Shown one piece after another: positions 44,833 through 54,067 of a stretch of 64,000 nucleotides of DNA; positions within the stretch are counted from its first letter, which is position 1; every line of letters starts with the position of its first letter. The position numbers were made by a program, and so were the translations under genes. The stretch lies in NCBI GenBank assembly GCA_016792685.1, contig JAEULQ010000068.1, forward strand, positions 32,177-96,176. The letters run 5' to 3'. The stretch comes from Tabrizicola sp. (GTDB taxonomy: Bacteria; Pseudomonadota; Alphaproteobacteria; Rhodobacterales; Rhodobacteraceae). Under the pieces are notes generated by a model. That model searched no databases and was not told the origin of the DNA. It saw only the letters and a program-made list of their open reading frames with translations.

Positions 44833-45180
44833 TCAAGAACTTCCTCGCGGCGACCTCCAAGCCATCCACAAACAATAGAGCACCACCAAGGACATAAGAC
44901 CTGCCCAGATGTAGGGGCGGGTTGATTTGTCGTAGGCTAGGTATGCTGGTTGGTCCTGCAGTTTTGCCAAACCGACGAAGATCAAGGAGAGTAAGGAGCA
45001 CAAAGCAGCAAGCCAAGAATACATCTCTCGGGGATTCCGCTTGATGTAGTCATTCCGTTCATCTTTCGACATCTCGCGCCAACGCTTTCGTGACCCCTTC
45101 GCATCCTGCATTACAGGAGGCGACGCTGGCTGGCTTGCCTCTGGATCATTCTTCAAAGGCTCGCGATCCGATGGAAGCAT
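44833..45180 (-). CDS. Two-pass membrane protein, AT-richer than its neighbours
   Basis: A 115-residue protein with a hydrophilic, basic front (residues 1-50: GSRKRWREMSKDERNDYIKRNPREM) and two membrane segments (about 53-70 and 88-107). No family recognised. Base composition is visibly poorer in GC than the flanking suc genes, suggesting acquisition. It sits between sucB (19 bases upstream on the transcript) and the repeat region. Given the immunity-like genes nearby, a membrane immunity role is possible but only by context. Confidence 0.55.
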   Translation of the reverse strand: MLPSDREPLKNDPEASQPASPPVMQDAKGSRKRWREMSKDERNDYIKRNPREMYSWLAALCSLLSLIFVGLAKLQDQPAYLAYDKSTRPYIWAGLMSLVVLYCLWMAWRSPRGSS

Positions 45181-45199
45181 AACTCGCGCTCCTCTACTC

Positions 45200-46414
45200 T
45201 CACAAATCCATCAACAGCCGACGTGGGTCCTCCAGCGCCTCTTTCACTCGCACCAGGAACGTCACCGCGCCCTTGCCGTCGACGATGCGGTGGTCGTAGC
45301 TGAGCGCAAGGTACATCATCGGGCGGATGACGATCTGGCCCCCGACGACAACCGGGCGGTCCTGGATCTTGTGCATGCCGAGGATGCCGGACTGCGGGGG
45401 GTTGAGGATGGGGGAGGACATCAGGCTGCCGTAGACGCCGCCGTTCGAGATGGTGAATGAGCCGCCCTGCATCTCGGCCATCGACAGTTTCCCGTCGCGG
45501 GCGCGGAGGCCGAGTTCGGCGATCTTCTTTTCGATGGCGGCGAAGCCCATCTGGTCGGCGTCGCGGACCACGGGGACGACGAGGCCCGAGGGGGTGCCGA
45601 CCGCCACGCCCATGTGGACGTAGTTCTTGTAGACGATGTCCTGGCCGTCGATCTCGGCGTTGACCTCCGGCACTTCCTTCAGCGCGTGGCAGCAGGCTTT
45701 CACGAAGAAGGACATGAAGCCCATCTTTACGCCGTGCTTCTTCTCGAAGGCGTCCTTGTAGGTGTTGCGGAGTTCCATGATGCCGGACATGTCGACCTCG
45801 TTATAGGTCGTGAGCATCGCGGCGGTGTTCTGGGCGTCCTTGAGGCGGCGGGCGATAGTGGCGCGAAGGCGGGTCATCTTGACCCGTTCCTCACGCGCCG
45901 CGTCCTCGGCCGGGATCGGCGCGCGGGGCAGCGCGGCGGGGGCCGGAGCCGGGGCGGCGGCCGCCGCAGCAGCGCCAGAGGCACCTGCGACAGTGCGGGC
46001 CACATCTTCCTTCATGATGCGTCCATCACGCCCGGTGCCCTGGACCTGATCCGGGGTGAGGTTCGCTTCGGCCATCGCCTTCTTCGCGGCGGGCGCGTCC
46101 TCGACGGCTTTGGCGGGGGCCGGCGTCGGGGCAGCTTCGGCCTTGGCTTCAGCTTTCGGCGCGGGGGCGGCTGCGGCGGCGCCCTCGGTCACGATCGCAA
46201 GCCGCGCATTTGCGGCGACGGTCGTGCCTTCGGGCGCAAGGATTTCGGCCAGGACCCCGGTCACCGGGCTTGGCACTTCGACCGAGACTTTGTCGGTCTC
46301 GAGCTCGCAGAGCATTTCGTCCTGCTTCACCGCGTCGCCCGGCTTCTTGAACCAGGTGGACACGGTGGCCTCGGACACGGATTCGCCAAGGGCGGGTACC
46401 ATCACGTCAGTCAT
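45200..46414 (-). CDS. sucB: Dihydrolipoamide succinyltransferase (E2 of 2-oxoglutarate dehydrogenase)
   Basis: Transfers the succinyl group from E1 to CoA. The 404-residue protein has one lipoyl domain with Lys42 in [14 protein letters not shown], an Ala/Pro/Glu-rich linker, a peripheral-subunit-binding domain ([29 protein letters not shown]), a second Ala-rich linker and the catalytic domain with His375 in SYDHRIVDG. Complete. In relatives it follows sucA closely; here two Imm11-like genes lie between. Confidence 0.97.
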   Translation of the reverse strand: MTDVMVPALGESVSEATVSTWFKKPGDAVKQDEMLCELETDKVSVEVPSPVTGVLAEILAPEGTTVAANARLAIVTEGAAAAAPAPKAEAKAEAAPTPAPAKAVEDAPAAKKAMAEANLTPDQVQGTGRDGRIMKEDVARTVAGASGAAAAAAAPAPAPAALPRAPIPAEDAAREERVKMTRLRATIARRLKDAQNTAAMLTTYNEVDMSGIMELRNTYKDAFEKKHGVKMGFMSFFVKACCHALKEVPEVNAEIDGQDIVYKNYVHMGVAVGTPSGLVVPVVRDADQMGFAAIEKKIAELGLRARDGKLSMAEMQGGSFTISNGGVYGSLMSSPILNPPQSGILGMHKIQDRPVVVGGQIVIRPMMYLALSYDHRIVDGKGAVTFLVRVKEALEDPRRLLMDL

Positions 46415-46485
46415 GTCTTGTTTCCTTTTTCGGAAAAGTCGCGCCGGGGTTCTTGACTATCCGGCTATTCGGGAGCTGGCCCATC

Positions 46486-47157
46486 TCAGACCAACCCTTG
46501 TTCAAAGAAGTCCAGCTTCTGGATCTTCCCTTTGCGGAACGCTTGATACAGGTCTTCGGAGCAGAACCATTCGTCGCCGTAGTCGGCTGCCCGCCAGAGG
46601 TGACGGCCCTGCACCACCGCAGCGTTGATGGCCAGCTTGTTGGCCGACGCCGCGGAATAGAAAGGCACCGGAAAGCCAGGCTTGCCGACCCAGTTCGGGT
46701 TGACGCCGCTCGGATACCAGGGTGATTTCTCGACGTTGATTGACCCCACCAGGTCTGCACCCCAGCCCAGGCCAAAGTACCGATGCTCGGCAGCGCGGCC
46801 ATCCTTGTAGGTGACCGGGATTTCCGCAGTGAACGCGTGGACACCCGGTTCGAGCGTCTCGATGGCGGAACGGACGGTCTCGCTTACGGCGACCCAGCCG
46901 ATCGCGTTTTGCAGGATGTGCGGCAGGGCCTTGATCCCATAGGCCTCTCGCAGGGCGCTTGGCACCAGGGCGCCTTTCTCAAGCGACTTGCGGTCTGCGC
47001 ACCATTGGCCGACCCGGGGCTGATGGAACGACGCGATAACGGCCTTGCGGTCGACGTCGCTGTCGAAGACCGGACTGGCGGCCTTCGTGGGCTGAGGGCA
47101 AAAGCGGTAGACCTTGGTGCTGATGGCCATGCGCGGGGCGTCCTCAAACTGGGTCAT
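46486..47157 (-). CDS. Imm11/DUF1629-like protein, second of a tandem pair
   Basis: A 223-residue protein about half identical to the gene just upstream (for example LPHILQNAIGWVAVSE, LEPGVHAFTAEIPVTYKDGR, EHRYFGLGWGADL). The pattern of an N-terminal VSETVR...LEPGVHxF block, a middle region, then HLWRAxDYxxEWFCSEDLYQAFRK recalls the Imm11 (DUF1629) immunity family of polymorphic toxins. This match is from memory and moderate. The start at 47157 uses an AGGGG site; MAISTKVYRF at 47130 aligns with the paralogue start. No toxin gene is adjacent. It lies between sucA and sucB. Confidence 0.65.
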   Translation of the reverse strand: MTQFEDAPRMAISTKVYRFCPQPTKAASPVFDSDVDRKAVIASFHQPRVGQWCADRKSLEKGALVPSALREAYGIKALPHILQNAIGWVAVSETVRSAIETLEPGVHAFTAEIPVTYKDGRAAEHRYFGLGWGADLVGSINVEKSPWYPSGVNPNWVGKPGFPVPFYSAASANKLAINAAVVQGRHLWRAADYGDEWFCSEDLYQAFRKGKIQKLDFFEQGLV

Positions 47158-47158
47158 G

Positions 47159-47812
47159 TCAGACCAGCCCCTGTTCATGGAAGGTCAGGTGGCGGACCTT
47201 GTACTTGCGGAACGCCTCGCGCAGGGCTTCGGAGCAGAACCAGGTCCCTGCCACGCTATAGTCGATTGCCCGCCAGAGGTGGTGCCCGTCAACGACCGAG
47301 GCATTGATCGCCAGCAGGTTTGCACCCCCGCAGGAATAGAAGGGGACGCCCTTGAAGTAAGGGTTCGTTGCCAGTTCCGGATTGATCCCCCTGGGATACC
47401 AGGGCGAGCGCTCGACATTGATGGTGCCCGTCAGGTCGGCCCCCCAGCCCAAGCCAAAGTAGCGATGCTCGGAGGGGCGACCGTCCTTGTAGGTGACGCG
47501 AATTTCCGGCGTGAAGGCATGGACGCCCGGCTCAAGCGTCTCAAGGACGCTGCACACCGTCTCGCTGACGGCAACCCAGCCCACAGCACCACTCAGGATG
47601 TGGGGCAGGGTCTTGATGCCATATCCCTCGCGGATTGTCTTCGGAACCAGCGCCCCGTGTTCAAGCGACCGCCGATCCCCGCACCATTGCCCGACTGTCG
47701 GCTGATGAAAGCTTGCAACGACGTCGTTTCGCGAAACGTCGCCGTCGAAGACCGGATTTCCGGACTTCGTGGTGTCGGTCTTGAACAGGTAGACCTTCGG
47801 GTCCTTGGCCAT
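47159..47812 (-). CDS. Imm11/DUF1629-like protein, first of a tandem pair
   Basis: A 217-residue protein starting MAKDPKVYLFKTDTTKSGNPVFDGDV. It shows the same motif order as its neighbour: FHQPTVGQWCGDRRSLEHGALVP, LPHILSGAVGWVAVSETV, LEPGVHAFTPEIRVTYKDGR, FGLGWGADLTGTINVERSPWYP and HLWRAIDYSVAGTWFCSEALREAFRK. The ending fits the VSEALRxA(I/F) core of Imm11-type immunity proteins. It follows sucA by 31 bases and overlaps or abuts the second copy. Both are orphans without a toxin nearby. Function otherwise unknown. Confidence 0.65.
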   Translation of the reverse strand: MAKDPKVYLFKTDTTKSGNPVFDGDVSRNDVVASFHQPTVGQWCGDRRSLEHGALVPKTIREGYGIKTLPHILSGAVGWVAVSETVCSVLETLEPGVHAFTPEIRVTYKDGRPSEHRYFGLGWGADLTGTINVERSPWYPRGINPELATNPYFKGVPFYSCGGANLLAINASVVDGHHLWRAIDYSVAGTWFCSEALREAFRKYKVRHLTFHEQGLV

Positions 47813-47843
47813 TCGTCGTTACTCCTGCGTCCTCTTCATGATC

Positions 47844-50810
47844 TCAGCCAAGCCCAAGGGCCTGGGCGACGAGGGTTTGCTGTTCATACTTGTGGCGGGA
47901 GGCGAGGCCCGTGGCGGGCGACGCGCTGGCCTTGCGGCCGGCATAGGACATCCGGGTGGTCTTGCCGCGGATCTTGGTCAGGATCGTCTCGATTTCAGGC
48001 TCGATGAAGGACCAGGCGCCCTGGTTCTTCGGCTCTTCCTGGCACCAGACGAATTCGGCCTTCGGGAAACGGCCAAGCTCTTGCGTGAGCGAGATCGTCG
48101 GCACCGGGTAAAGCTGTTCGATGCGCAGGAGATAGGTGTCTTCGAGACCCTGCGCATCACGTTCGGCCAGAAGGTCGTAGTAGACCTTGCCCGAGCAGAG
48201 GACGACGCGCTTGATCTTGTCGTCGGCCTTGAGCTTGGCGGTCGAGTTGCCCTTTTGCGCGTCGTCCCACAGGACGCGGTGGAAGGTTGAGCCATCGGTG
48301 AAATCCTCGGCCCGGCTGATTGCCATCGGATGACGAAGAAGCGACTTCGGCGTCATCAGGATCAGCGGTTTCCGGTAAGTCCGATGGAGTTGGCGGCGCA
48401 GAATGTGGAAGTAGTTCGCCGGGGTCGTGCAGTTGGCGACGATCCAGTTGTCCTCGGCGCTGAGCTGGAGGAAGCGCTCCAGGCGAGCGGAGGAGTGTTC
48501 CGGGCCCTGTCCCTCGAACCCATGGGGCAGAAGGACGACAAGGCCGGACATGCGCAGCCACTTGCTCTCGCCCGAGTTCACGAACTGGTCGAACATGATC
48601 TGCGCGCCGTTGGCGAAGTCGCCGAACTGGGCCTCCCAGAGGGTGAGCGCGTTCGGTTCCGAGAGCGAGTAGCCGTACTCGAACCCGAGGACAGCGTATT
48701 CCGAGAGCATCGAGTCGATGACCTCATACCGCGCCTGGCCGGGGCGGATGTGGTTCAGCGGGTAGTGGCGTTCCTCGGTCGTCTGGTCGATCCAGCCAGA
48801 GTGGCGCTGGGAGAAGGTGCCGCGGGTGCAGTCCTGCCCCGAGAGGCGGACCGGGAAGCCTTCCAGCTGCAGCGAACCGAAGGCCAGCGCCTCGGCCGTG
48901 GCCCAGTCGAAGCCTTGACCTTTTGCAAACATCTCCCGCTTGGCTTCCAGCTGGCGGCCCACGGTCTTGTGCAAATCGAACCCGTCGGGCACGCGGGTCA
49001 AGGCCGCACCCACCTCGGCCAGGGTTTCGGCCTTGATCCAGGTTTCGCCACGCTGGTAGTTGTTCAGATCCTTGGTCTGCAGGTTCTTCCAGCGACCATC
49101 CAGCCAGTCGGCCTTGTTTGGCAGGAAAGCCTTGCCGGCCTCGAACTCCTCGTTGAGGCGGGCCTGGAAGGCGGCCTTCATGTCCTCGATCTCGCCCTCG
49201 GGGATCAGGCCATCCTTGACCAGACGCTCGGTGTAAAGCTGAAGCGTGGTCTTCTGCTTGCGGATACGGTTGTACATCGCCGGGTTAGTAAACATCGGCT
49301 CGTCGCCTTCGTTGTGACCAAAGCGGCGGTAGCAGAAGATGTCGATGACCACGTCCTTGTGGAACTTCTGACGGAACTCGGTCGCGACCTTGGCGGCGTG
49401 GACCACCGCCTCCGGGTCGTCACCGTTGACGTGGAAGATCGGCGCCTCGACCATGAGCGCAATGTCGGTCGGGTAAGGCGAGGTGCGGCTGAAGGCCGGG
49501 GCGGTGGTAAAGCCGATCTGGTTGTTGACGATGATATGGATGCAGCCGCCGGTGCGGTGGCCCTTGATGCCTGACAGTTGCAGGCACTCCGCCACCACGC
49601 CCTGACCGGCAAAGGCCGCATCACCGTGGAGAAGGATCGGCAGGCAGGCGATGCGCTCGGCGGTGTCGTTCATCTGGTCCTGCTTGGCGCGGACCTTGCC
49701 CAGGACGACCGGGTTTACGGCCTCCAAGTGGCTTGGGTTAGCCGTCAGCGAAAGGTGGACCTTGTTGCCGTCGAACTCGCGGTCCGACGAGGCGCCGAGG
49801 TGGTACTTCACGTCGCCCGAACCATCCACGTCCTCGGGCTTGTAGGAGCCGCCCTGGAATTCGTGGAAGATCGCCCGGTAGGGTTTCTGCATCACGTTCG
49901 CCAGGATGTTCAGGCGCCCGCGGTGCGGCATGCCGATGATGATGTCCTTCACCCCCAAAGCGCCACCGCGCTTGATGATCGCCTCCATCGCGGGGATTAC
50001 CGCTTCGCCGCCATCAAGGCCAAAGCGCTTGGTGCCCATGTATTTGACATGGAGAAATTTCTCGTAGCCCTCGGCCTCGACGAGCTTGTTCAGGATCGCC
50101 TTGCGGCCCTCGCGGGTGAACTGGATTTCCTTGCCGTAGCCTTCGATCCGCTCTTTCAGCCAGGCGGCCTGTTCGGGGTCCGAGATATGCATGTACTGGA
50201 GCGCGAAAGTGCCGCAGTAGGTGCGTTTCACGATGTCGATGATCTGCCGCATCGAGGCATGGGTCAGGCCCAGGACGTTGTCGATGAAGATCGGCCGGTC
50301 CATGTCGGCCTCGGTAAAGCCATAGGACGCCGGGTCAAGCTCGGGGTGGCTGCCGCGTTCGGCAAGGCCCAGCGGGTCGAGGTCGGCGGCGAGGTGGCCG
50401 CGGATCCGGTAGGCGCGGATGATCATCAGGGCGCGGATGCTGTCGAGCACCGCGCGTTGGATCTGTTCTTGGCTAAGGGCGACGCCCGCATCGGCCGCCT
50501 TGGCGGCGATCTTTTCGCCGGCCGCCTTTGCCTCTTTCGCGGGCGAGGCCGCCCATTCGCCGGTCAGCGCGCCGGTCAGGTCGTCCTGCGGGGCAGGTGG
50601 CCAGTCCGGCCGGGACCAACTTGGCCCGCTTGCGGCGCGCTTGGCGTCGACTTCACTGTCCCCGAGGGCCCTGAAGAACTCAGCCCATGCGGCATCGACG
50701 CTGTTCGGGTCGGTAGCATAGCGAGCGTGGAGCTGGTCGACATAGTCTGCGTTGGCGCCGTCGAGGAAGGACGAGGCGTGGAATTGCGAGTTTGGGGATT
50801 GTTCGGTCAT
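47844..50810 (-). CDS. sucA: 2-oxoglutarate dehydrogenase E1 component
   Basis: Decarboxylates 2-oxoglutarate with thiamine diphosphate and passes the succinyl group to SucB lipoyl. The 988-residue protein is complete: N-terminal E2-binding segment (SFLDGANADYVDQLHARYATDPNSVDAAWAEFF), MPHRGRLNILANV, HGDAAFAGQGVVAECLQLS with the ThDP metal ligand region, IVNNQIGFTT and the C-terminal EEPKNQGAWSF. The ATG at 50810 follows GAGGTAACTCC. The GT2 gene ends 100 bases upstream, an interruption of the usual sucD-sucA junction. Confidence 0.97.
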   Translation of the reverse strand: MTEQSPNSQFHASSFLDGANADYVDQLHARYATDPNSVDAAWAEFFRALGDSEVDAKRAASGPSWSRPDWPPAPQDDLTGALTGEWAASPAKEAKAAGEKIAAKAADAGVALSQEQIQRAVLDSIRALMIIRAYRIRGHLAADLDPLGLAERGSHPELDPASYGFTEADMDRPIFIDNVLGLTHASMRQIIDIVKRTYCGTFALQYMHISDPEQAAWLKERIEGYGKEIQFTREGRKAILNKLVEAEGYEKFLHVKYMGTKRFGLDGGEAVIPAMEAIIKRGGALGVKDIIIGMPHRGRLNILANVMQKPYRAIFHEFQGGSYKPEDVDGSGDVKYHLGASSDREFDGNKVHLSLTANPSHLEAVNPVVLGKVRAKQDQMNDTAERIACLPILLHGDAAFAGQGVVAECLQLSGIKGHRTGGCIHIIVNNQIGFTTAPAFSRTSPYPTDIALMVEAPIFHVNGDDPEAVVHAAKVATEFRQKFHKDVVIDIFCYRRFGHNEGDEPMFTNPAMYNRIRKQKTTLQLYTERLVKDGLIPEGEIEDMKAAFQARLNEEFEAGKAFLPNKADWLDGRWKNLQTKDLNNYQRGETWIKAETLAEVGAALTRVPDGFDLHKTVGRQLEAKREMFAKGQGFDWATAEALAFGSLQLEGFPVRLSGQDCTRGTFSQRHSGWIDQTTEERHYPLNHIRPGQARYEVIDSMLSEYAVLGFEYGYSLSEPNALTLWEAQFGDFANGAQIMFDQFVNSGESKWLRMSGLVVLLPHGFEGQGPEHSSARLERFLQLSAEDNWIVANCTTPANYFHILRRQLHRTYRKPLILMTPKSLLRHPMAISRAEDFTDGSTFHRVLWDDAQKGNSTAKLKADDKIKRVVLCSGKVYYDLLAERDAQGLEDTYLLRIEQLYPVPTISLTQELGRFPKAEFVWCQEEPKNQGAWSFIEPEIETILTKIRGKTTRMSYAGRKASASPATGLASRHKYEQQTLVAQALGLG

Positions 50811-50910
50811 GGAGTTACCTCGGAGGGAGGGGGGGTCGTGGCAGTTGGCGCCAGGGGTACCAGGCAATGCCGCGTCCTAGCGACAGTCAGTAAGATCTCT
50901 TGTAGGGGGG

Positions 50911-52080
50911 TCATGTTGCGGCACTCCCGGCATCTGGGGGCTGGGCGCCGGGGCCAGGCCTTGGCACTGGTGTGCCCCAAAGCAGCATGGCTTGCCGTCG
51001 CTCGTACCAGGCTTGCACCGTCTCGCGCGATTGTAGCAAAAGCCCAGGCAGCCAGAGACCTGCATAAAGCGCGCCACGGAACTGCGGGAAGGTAAAGCGG
51101 CCCTTCAGCCCATCCTTCAGGAACTCTGCCAGGCAGCGGCGCAGCCACAGGAGCACGATGGCGGGCAGATCACGCAGCGGTTTTCGGGTGTTCTTCCGAG
51201 CAAAATAGGAAATGTTCAGGATCGTCAGCGCGGTCAGTTCGAAGCGCTTCATTCGCGAGACTGGTGTTTCCGCATGGTAGAGGAAAGCATCGTCGGCCAG
51301 AAGGTTCCGTCCATGCCGAAGGAACCGGTACGATGCATCGCGGTCCTCACCGGGCGAATAGGACAGAAGTCCGCCATCAAAGAGTTCGGCCACGGCGACC
51401 TTGCGACGCACGGTCAGCGTGCAGCCCCCGATGAAGGTATTGGGCTGCGTCTTGGGCGGCAGGGGCAGATGCTCCCAGCGTTTCCAGAGCGGACCGTCAT
51501 AGGCGATGAAGTTGCCTTCGACGGACATCATCAGAATCTCGCGATAGATGAATCGCTTCAGCCAGGACGACTGACGGGTCGCCTCTTGCATGTTGCGCTC
51601 TTCAATCTGCGATGCGACCACCTGGTCGGCGACCAACTCCGGTTTCCTCAAGGTCATTGAGGCCTCGACCGCCGCGATAGTTTCATCGCCGTCGGCCTCG
51701 TAGACGGCTAGAATCTTCTCGGCGCAATCGGGATGCATGAAACTGTCATCGTCGATCATGACAAGGATATCGGCCGTCGCTGCGCGGATGCCCAGGTTGC
51801 GCTGAGCGGATGTCGAACGCCGCGTGGCTGGCAGATAGGTCAGTGGCACGCCCGCCGGGGCGGTCAGCGCTTGGATCAACGCATGGTGGTCGCGCCAGGC
51901 GTCGCTTGCATCGACGATCACGATTTCCGTCGGTGGCCGCGTCTGGGCCAGGGCACATAGGACGCAGAACTCTAGGATCTTCGGTCGGTCAAGCGTAACG
52001 ACGCACAGCGACCAAGTCAGCCGTGCCGGGTGGTCGCCCGATCCCGCCGCTGCCTCCGACTGATTGCCTGTCTCGGACAT
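50911..52080 (-). CDS. Glycosyltransferase family 2 protein
   Basis: A 389-residue GT-A enzyme. Strand motifs LCVVTLDRP and EIVIVDASD bind the nucleotide; the metal site is Asp110-112 in VMIDDDSF; and the acceptor site has GEDRDASYRFLRHG. Two C-terminal hydrophobic stretches (about 300-320 and 345-360) suggest membrane association. It probably builds a surface glycan. Its ATG lies only 4 bases after the stop of the sucD-tail remnant (52085-52285), so the remnant could act as a coupled leader frame. It sits between sucD and sucA. Confidence 0.85.
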   Translation of the reverse strand: MSETGNQSEAAAGSGDHPARLTWSLCVVTLDRPKILEFCVLCALAQTRPPTEIVIVDASDAWRDHHALIQALTAPAGVPLTYLPATRRSTSAQRNLGIRAATADILVMIDDDSFMHPDCAEKILAVYEADGDETIAAVEASMTLRKPELVADQVVASQIEERNMQEATRQSSWLKRFIYREILMMSVEGNFIAYDGPLWKRWEHLPLPPKTQPNTFIGGCTLTVRRKVAVAELFDGGLLSYSPGEDRDASYRFLRHGRNLLADDAFLYHAETPVSRMKRFELTALTILNISYFARKNTRKPLRDLPAIVLLWLRRCLAEFLKDGLKGRFTFPQFRGALYAGLWLPGLLLQSRETVQAWYERRQAMLLWGTPVPRPGPGAQPPDAGSAAT

Positions 52081-52084
52081 ATCG

Positions 52085-52285
52085 TCAGCCGATCGCCTTG
52101 AGCACCGCTTCGCCCGGGGCCGCCGGGCTGTCGGTGGCCCCGACCCCGGCGATTTTCATCGCTTCGATCTTCGAGCCCGCATCGCCTTTGCCGCCCGCCA
52201 CGATAGCCCGGGCGTGGCCCATGCGGCGGCCGTGGGGTGTGGTGTGAGCCGCGATGAAACCGGCGGTGGGGGATCGATTGGTCAT
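52085..52285 (-). pseudogene. Duplicated 3' end of sucD fused to a sucA-like translation start
   Basis: A 66-codon open frame. After MTNRS, its text [30 protein letters not shown]... follows the last 60 residues of SucD ([30 protein letters not shown]...), roughly 85 percent identical at DNA level by eye. The part includes the phospho-His loop but no CoA- or nucleotide-binding half, so it cannot be a working subunit. The bases around its ATG, GAGGTAACCCCATGACC, match the sucA start GAGGTAACTCCATGACC except for one base. It reads as a joint left by duplication or insertion. Confidence 0.8.
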
Positions 52286-52325
52286 GGGGTTACCTCAAAC
52301 CAGTGAAAGCGGGACAGTGCGACGT

Positions 52326-53093
52326 TCACAGCCCGGCCTTGCGGGAAAGCGTGCGGACAAGGCGGGTCGTCAGCCTCTGGCTGCGGCCCATCGGCGGCAG
52401 GTCCTTGGTGGACAGGGTGGGCAGGTCAGGCAGCGCAGCAAGCGACTGGAGCGATCGGACCCTCTCGTAGCCGAAGCGTTCGAAGTCTTCGGCATAGACC
52501 GTCTCAATCAGGGCGAGGGTTTCATCGGTCGGGACGGGCGCGGCCTCGATGCCCCGCCAGCGCCCGACGTTCTTTACAGCAATATGCCTCGGGCCGTCGC
52601 TCTTGCCGTCAAGCTCATCGAGATACGGGATAACCTGATCAAGCCCATCCTCCAGTCGGAAGATCCGTGATCCTTCGGGCACAAAGCTGGACATCGGGGC
52701 AAAGTGTCCGCCGTAACGAAAGCTGTCGGAAAGAACCCAGCTCGTCGCCTCCTGGAACCAGGTGTTGAAATCGGTATTGAGCGGCAGATACCGGTGGTGG
52801 TCGCGCGCGAAACAGAAGGCACTGATCACGCGCCGCACTGGGTGACGGACGACCGCAAATGACGAGCTAAGCCATTCGGAGGGAATCATGTGCTTGAGCG
52901 TCGCTGCGGGCATATGGATCGGCGAGGTCCGGGACCAGCGTTGCTGAGGTTCCAACTTGAACCGGTCCGGCTCGCGCAGGGCGATGGGGCCGAAACGCTC
53001 CATCAAGTAAGAGTCCACCGACACGCCGCCGCATTTCGGCACGTGGGCAAAGTAGTGCAGCTTGGCGCCGATCCGGAAGATGGGCATGCGCAT
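52326..53093 (-). CDS. Sulfotransferase family protein
   Basis: A 255-residue protein of the Sulfotransfer_2-like group that transfers sulfate from PAPS. The 5'-phosphosulfate loop is HVPKCGGVSVDSYL (residues 17-30, the PKxGGxS motif). The 3'-phosphate motif is SFAVVRHPVRRVISAF (about 78-93), with RHP typical. Likely acceptors are surface polysaccharides or lipids made by the neighbouring glycosyltransferases, which is inference. It lies 17 bases after sucD and before the sucD-tail remnant. Confidence 0.85.
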   Translation of the reverse strand: MRMPIFRIGAKLHYFAHVPKCGGVSVDSYLMERFGPIALREPDRFKLEPQQRWSRTSPIHMPAATLKHMIPSEWLSSSFAVVRHPVRRVISAFCFARDHHRYLPLNTDFNTWFQEATSWVLSDSFRYGGHFAPMSSFVPEGSRIFRLEDGLDQVIPYLDELDGKSDGPRHIAVKNVGRWRGIEAAPVPTDETLALIETVYAEDFERFGYERVRSLQSLAALPDLPTLSTKDLPPMGRSQRLTTRLVRTLSRKAGL

Positions 53094-53110
53094 TTCCCCG
53101 GTGGGGCTCC

Positions 53111-53995
53111 CTACCCCTTGATCGCCTTCAGCACCGCCTCGCCCAGGCCCGCCGGGCTGTCGGCGACCACGATCCCGGCGCTCTTCATCGCTTCGATCTT
53201 CGAGCCCGCGTCACCCTTGCCACCTGCGACGATCGCACCGGCGTGGCCCATGCGGCGGCCGGGGGGGGCGGTGCGGCCGGCGATGAAGCCGGCGGTGGGT
53301 TTCCAGCGGCCGCGCTTCTTTTCGTCGGCCAGGAACTGGGCGGCGTCTTCTTCGGCGGCGCCGCCGATCTCACCGATCATGATGATCGAATGGGTGTCAG
53401 GGTCGGCGAGGAACATCTCCAGCACGTCGATGTGTTCGGTCCCCTTGATCGGGTCGCCGCCGATGCCGACAGCGGTCGACTGGCCAAGTCCCACGTCGGT
53501 CGTCTGCTTCACAGCCTCATAGGTAAGCGTGCCCGAGCGCGACACAACCCCGACCGAGCCCTTGGAGAAGATGGAACCCGGCATGATGCCGATCTTGCAT
53601 TCGCCGGGGGTCAGCACGCCGGGGCAATTCGGGCCGATCAGCCGCGACTTCGAATTGATGAGGGCGCGCTTCACCTTCATCATGTCGAGGACCGGGATGC
53701 CTTCGGTGATGCAGACGATCAGGGGGATCTCGGCGTCGATGGCTTCCAGGATCGAGTCCGCCGCGAAGGGCGGGGGGACGTAGATCGCGGTCGCATTCGC
53801 GCCGGTCTTCGCGACCGCATCATGGACGCTGTCGAAGACGGGAAGGCCGAGGTGTTCGGTTCCTCCCTTGCCGGGGGTCACGCCGCCGACCATCTGGGTG
53901 CCATAGGCAATGGCCTGTTCGGAGTGGAAGGTGCCCTGGCTGCCAGTGAAGCCCTGGCAGATGACTTTCGTTGCCTTGTTGACGAGAACGGCCAT
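53111..53995 (-). CDS. sucD: Succinyl-CoA synthetase alpha subunit
   Basis: With SucC converts succinyl-CoA to succinate with substrate-level phosphorylation. The 294-residue protein has the CoA-binding start [32 protein letters not shown], the middle [20 protein letters not shown] and phospho-His251 in MGHAGAIV. The ATG at 53995 gives the canonical [12 protein letters not shown]; a longer frame runs upstream without homology. It is separated from sucC by two accessory genes and a remnant of its own 5' end. Confidence 0.97.
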   Translation of the reverse strand: MAVLVNKATKVICQGFTGSQGTFHSEQAIAYGTQMVGGVTPGKGGTEHLGLPVFDSVHDAVAKTGANATAIYVPPPFAADSILEAIDAEIPLIVCITEGIPVLDMMKVKRALINSKSRLIGPNCPGVLTPGECKIGIMPGSIFSKGSVGVVSRSGTLTYEAVKQTTDVGLGQSTAVGIGGDPIKGTEHIDVLEMFLADPDTHSIIMIGEIGGAAEEDAAQFLADEKKRGRWKPTAGFIAGRTAPPGRRMGHAGAIVAGGKGDAGSKIEAMKSAGIVVADSPAGLGEAVLKAIKG

Positions 53996-54067
53996 CGGGG
54001 CCTCCTTCAGGAATGATCGGTCAGGTTGAGGGCCAGGCCCGCAGGCCTGACCCAGTTGCATGGGGCC

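Noticed and set aside
52085-52285. The sucD-tail frame taken as a functional small gene
   Set aside because: It lacks the CoA-binding domain and matches only the end of SucD; at most it is a leader frame coupled to the GT2 gene.
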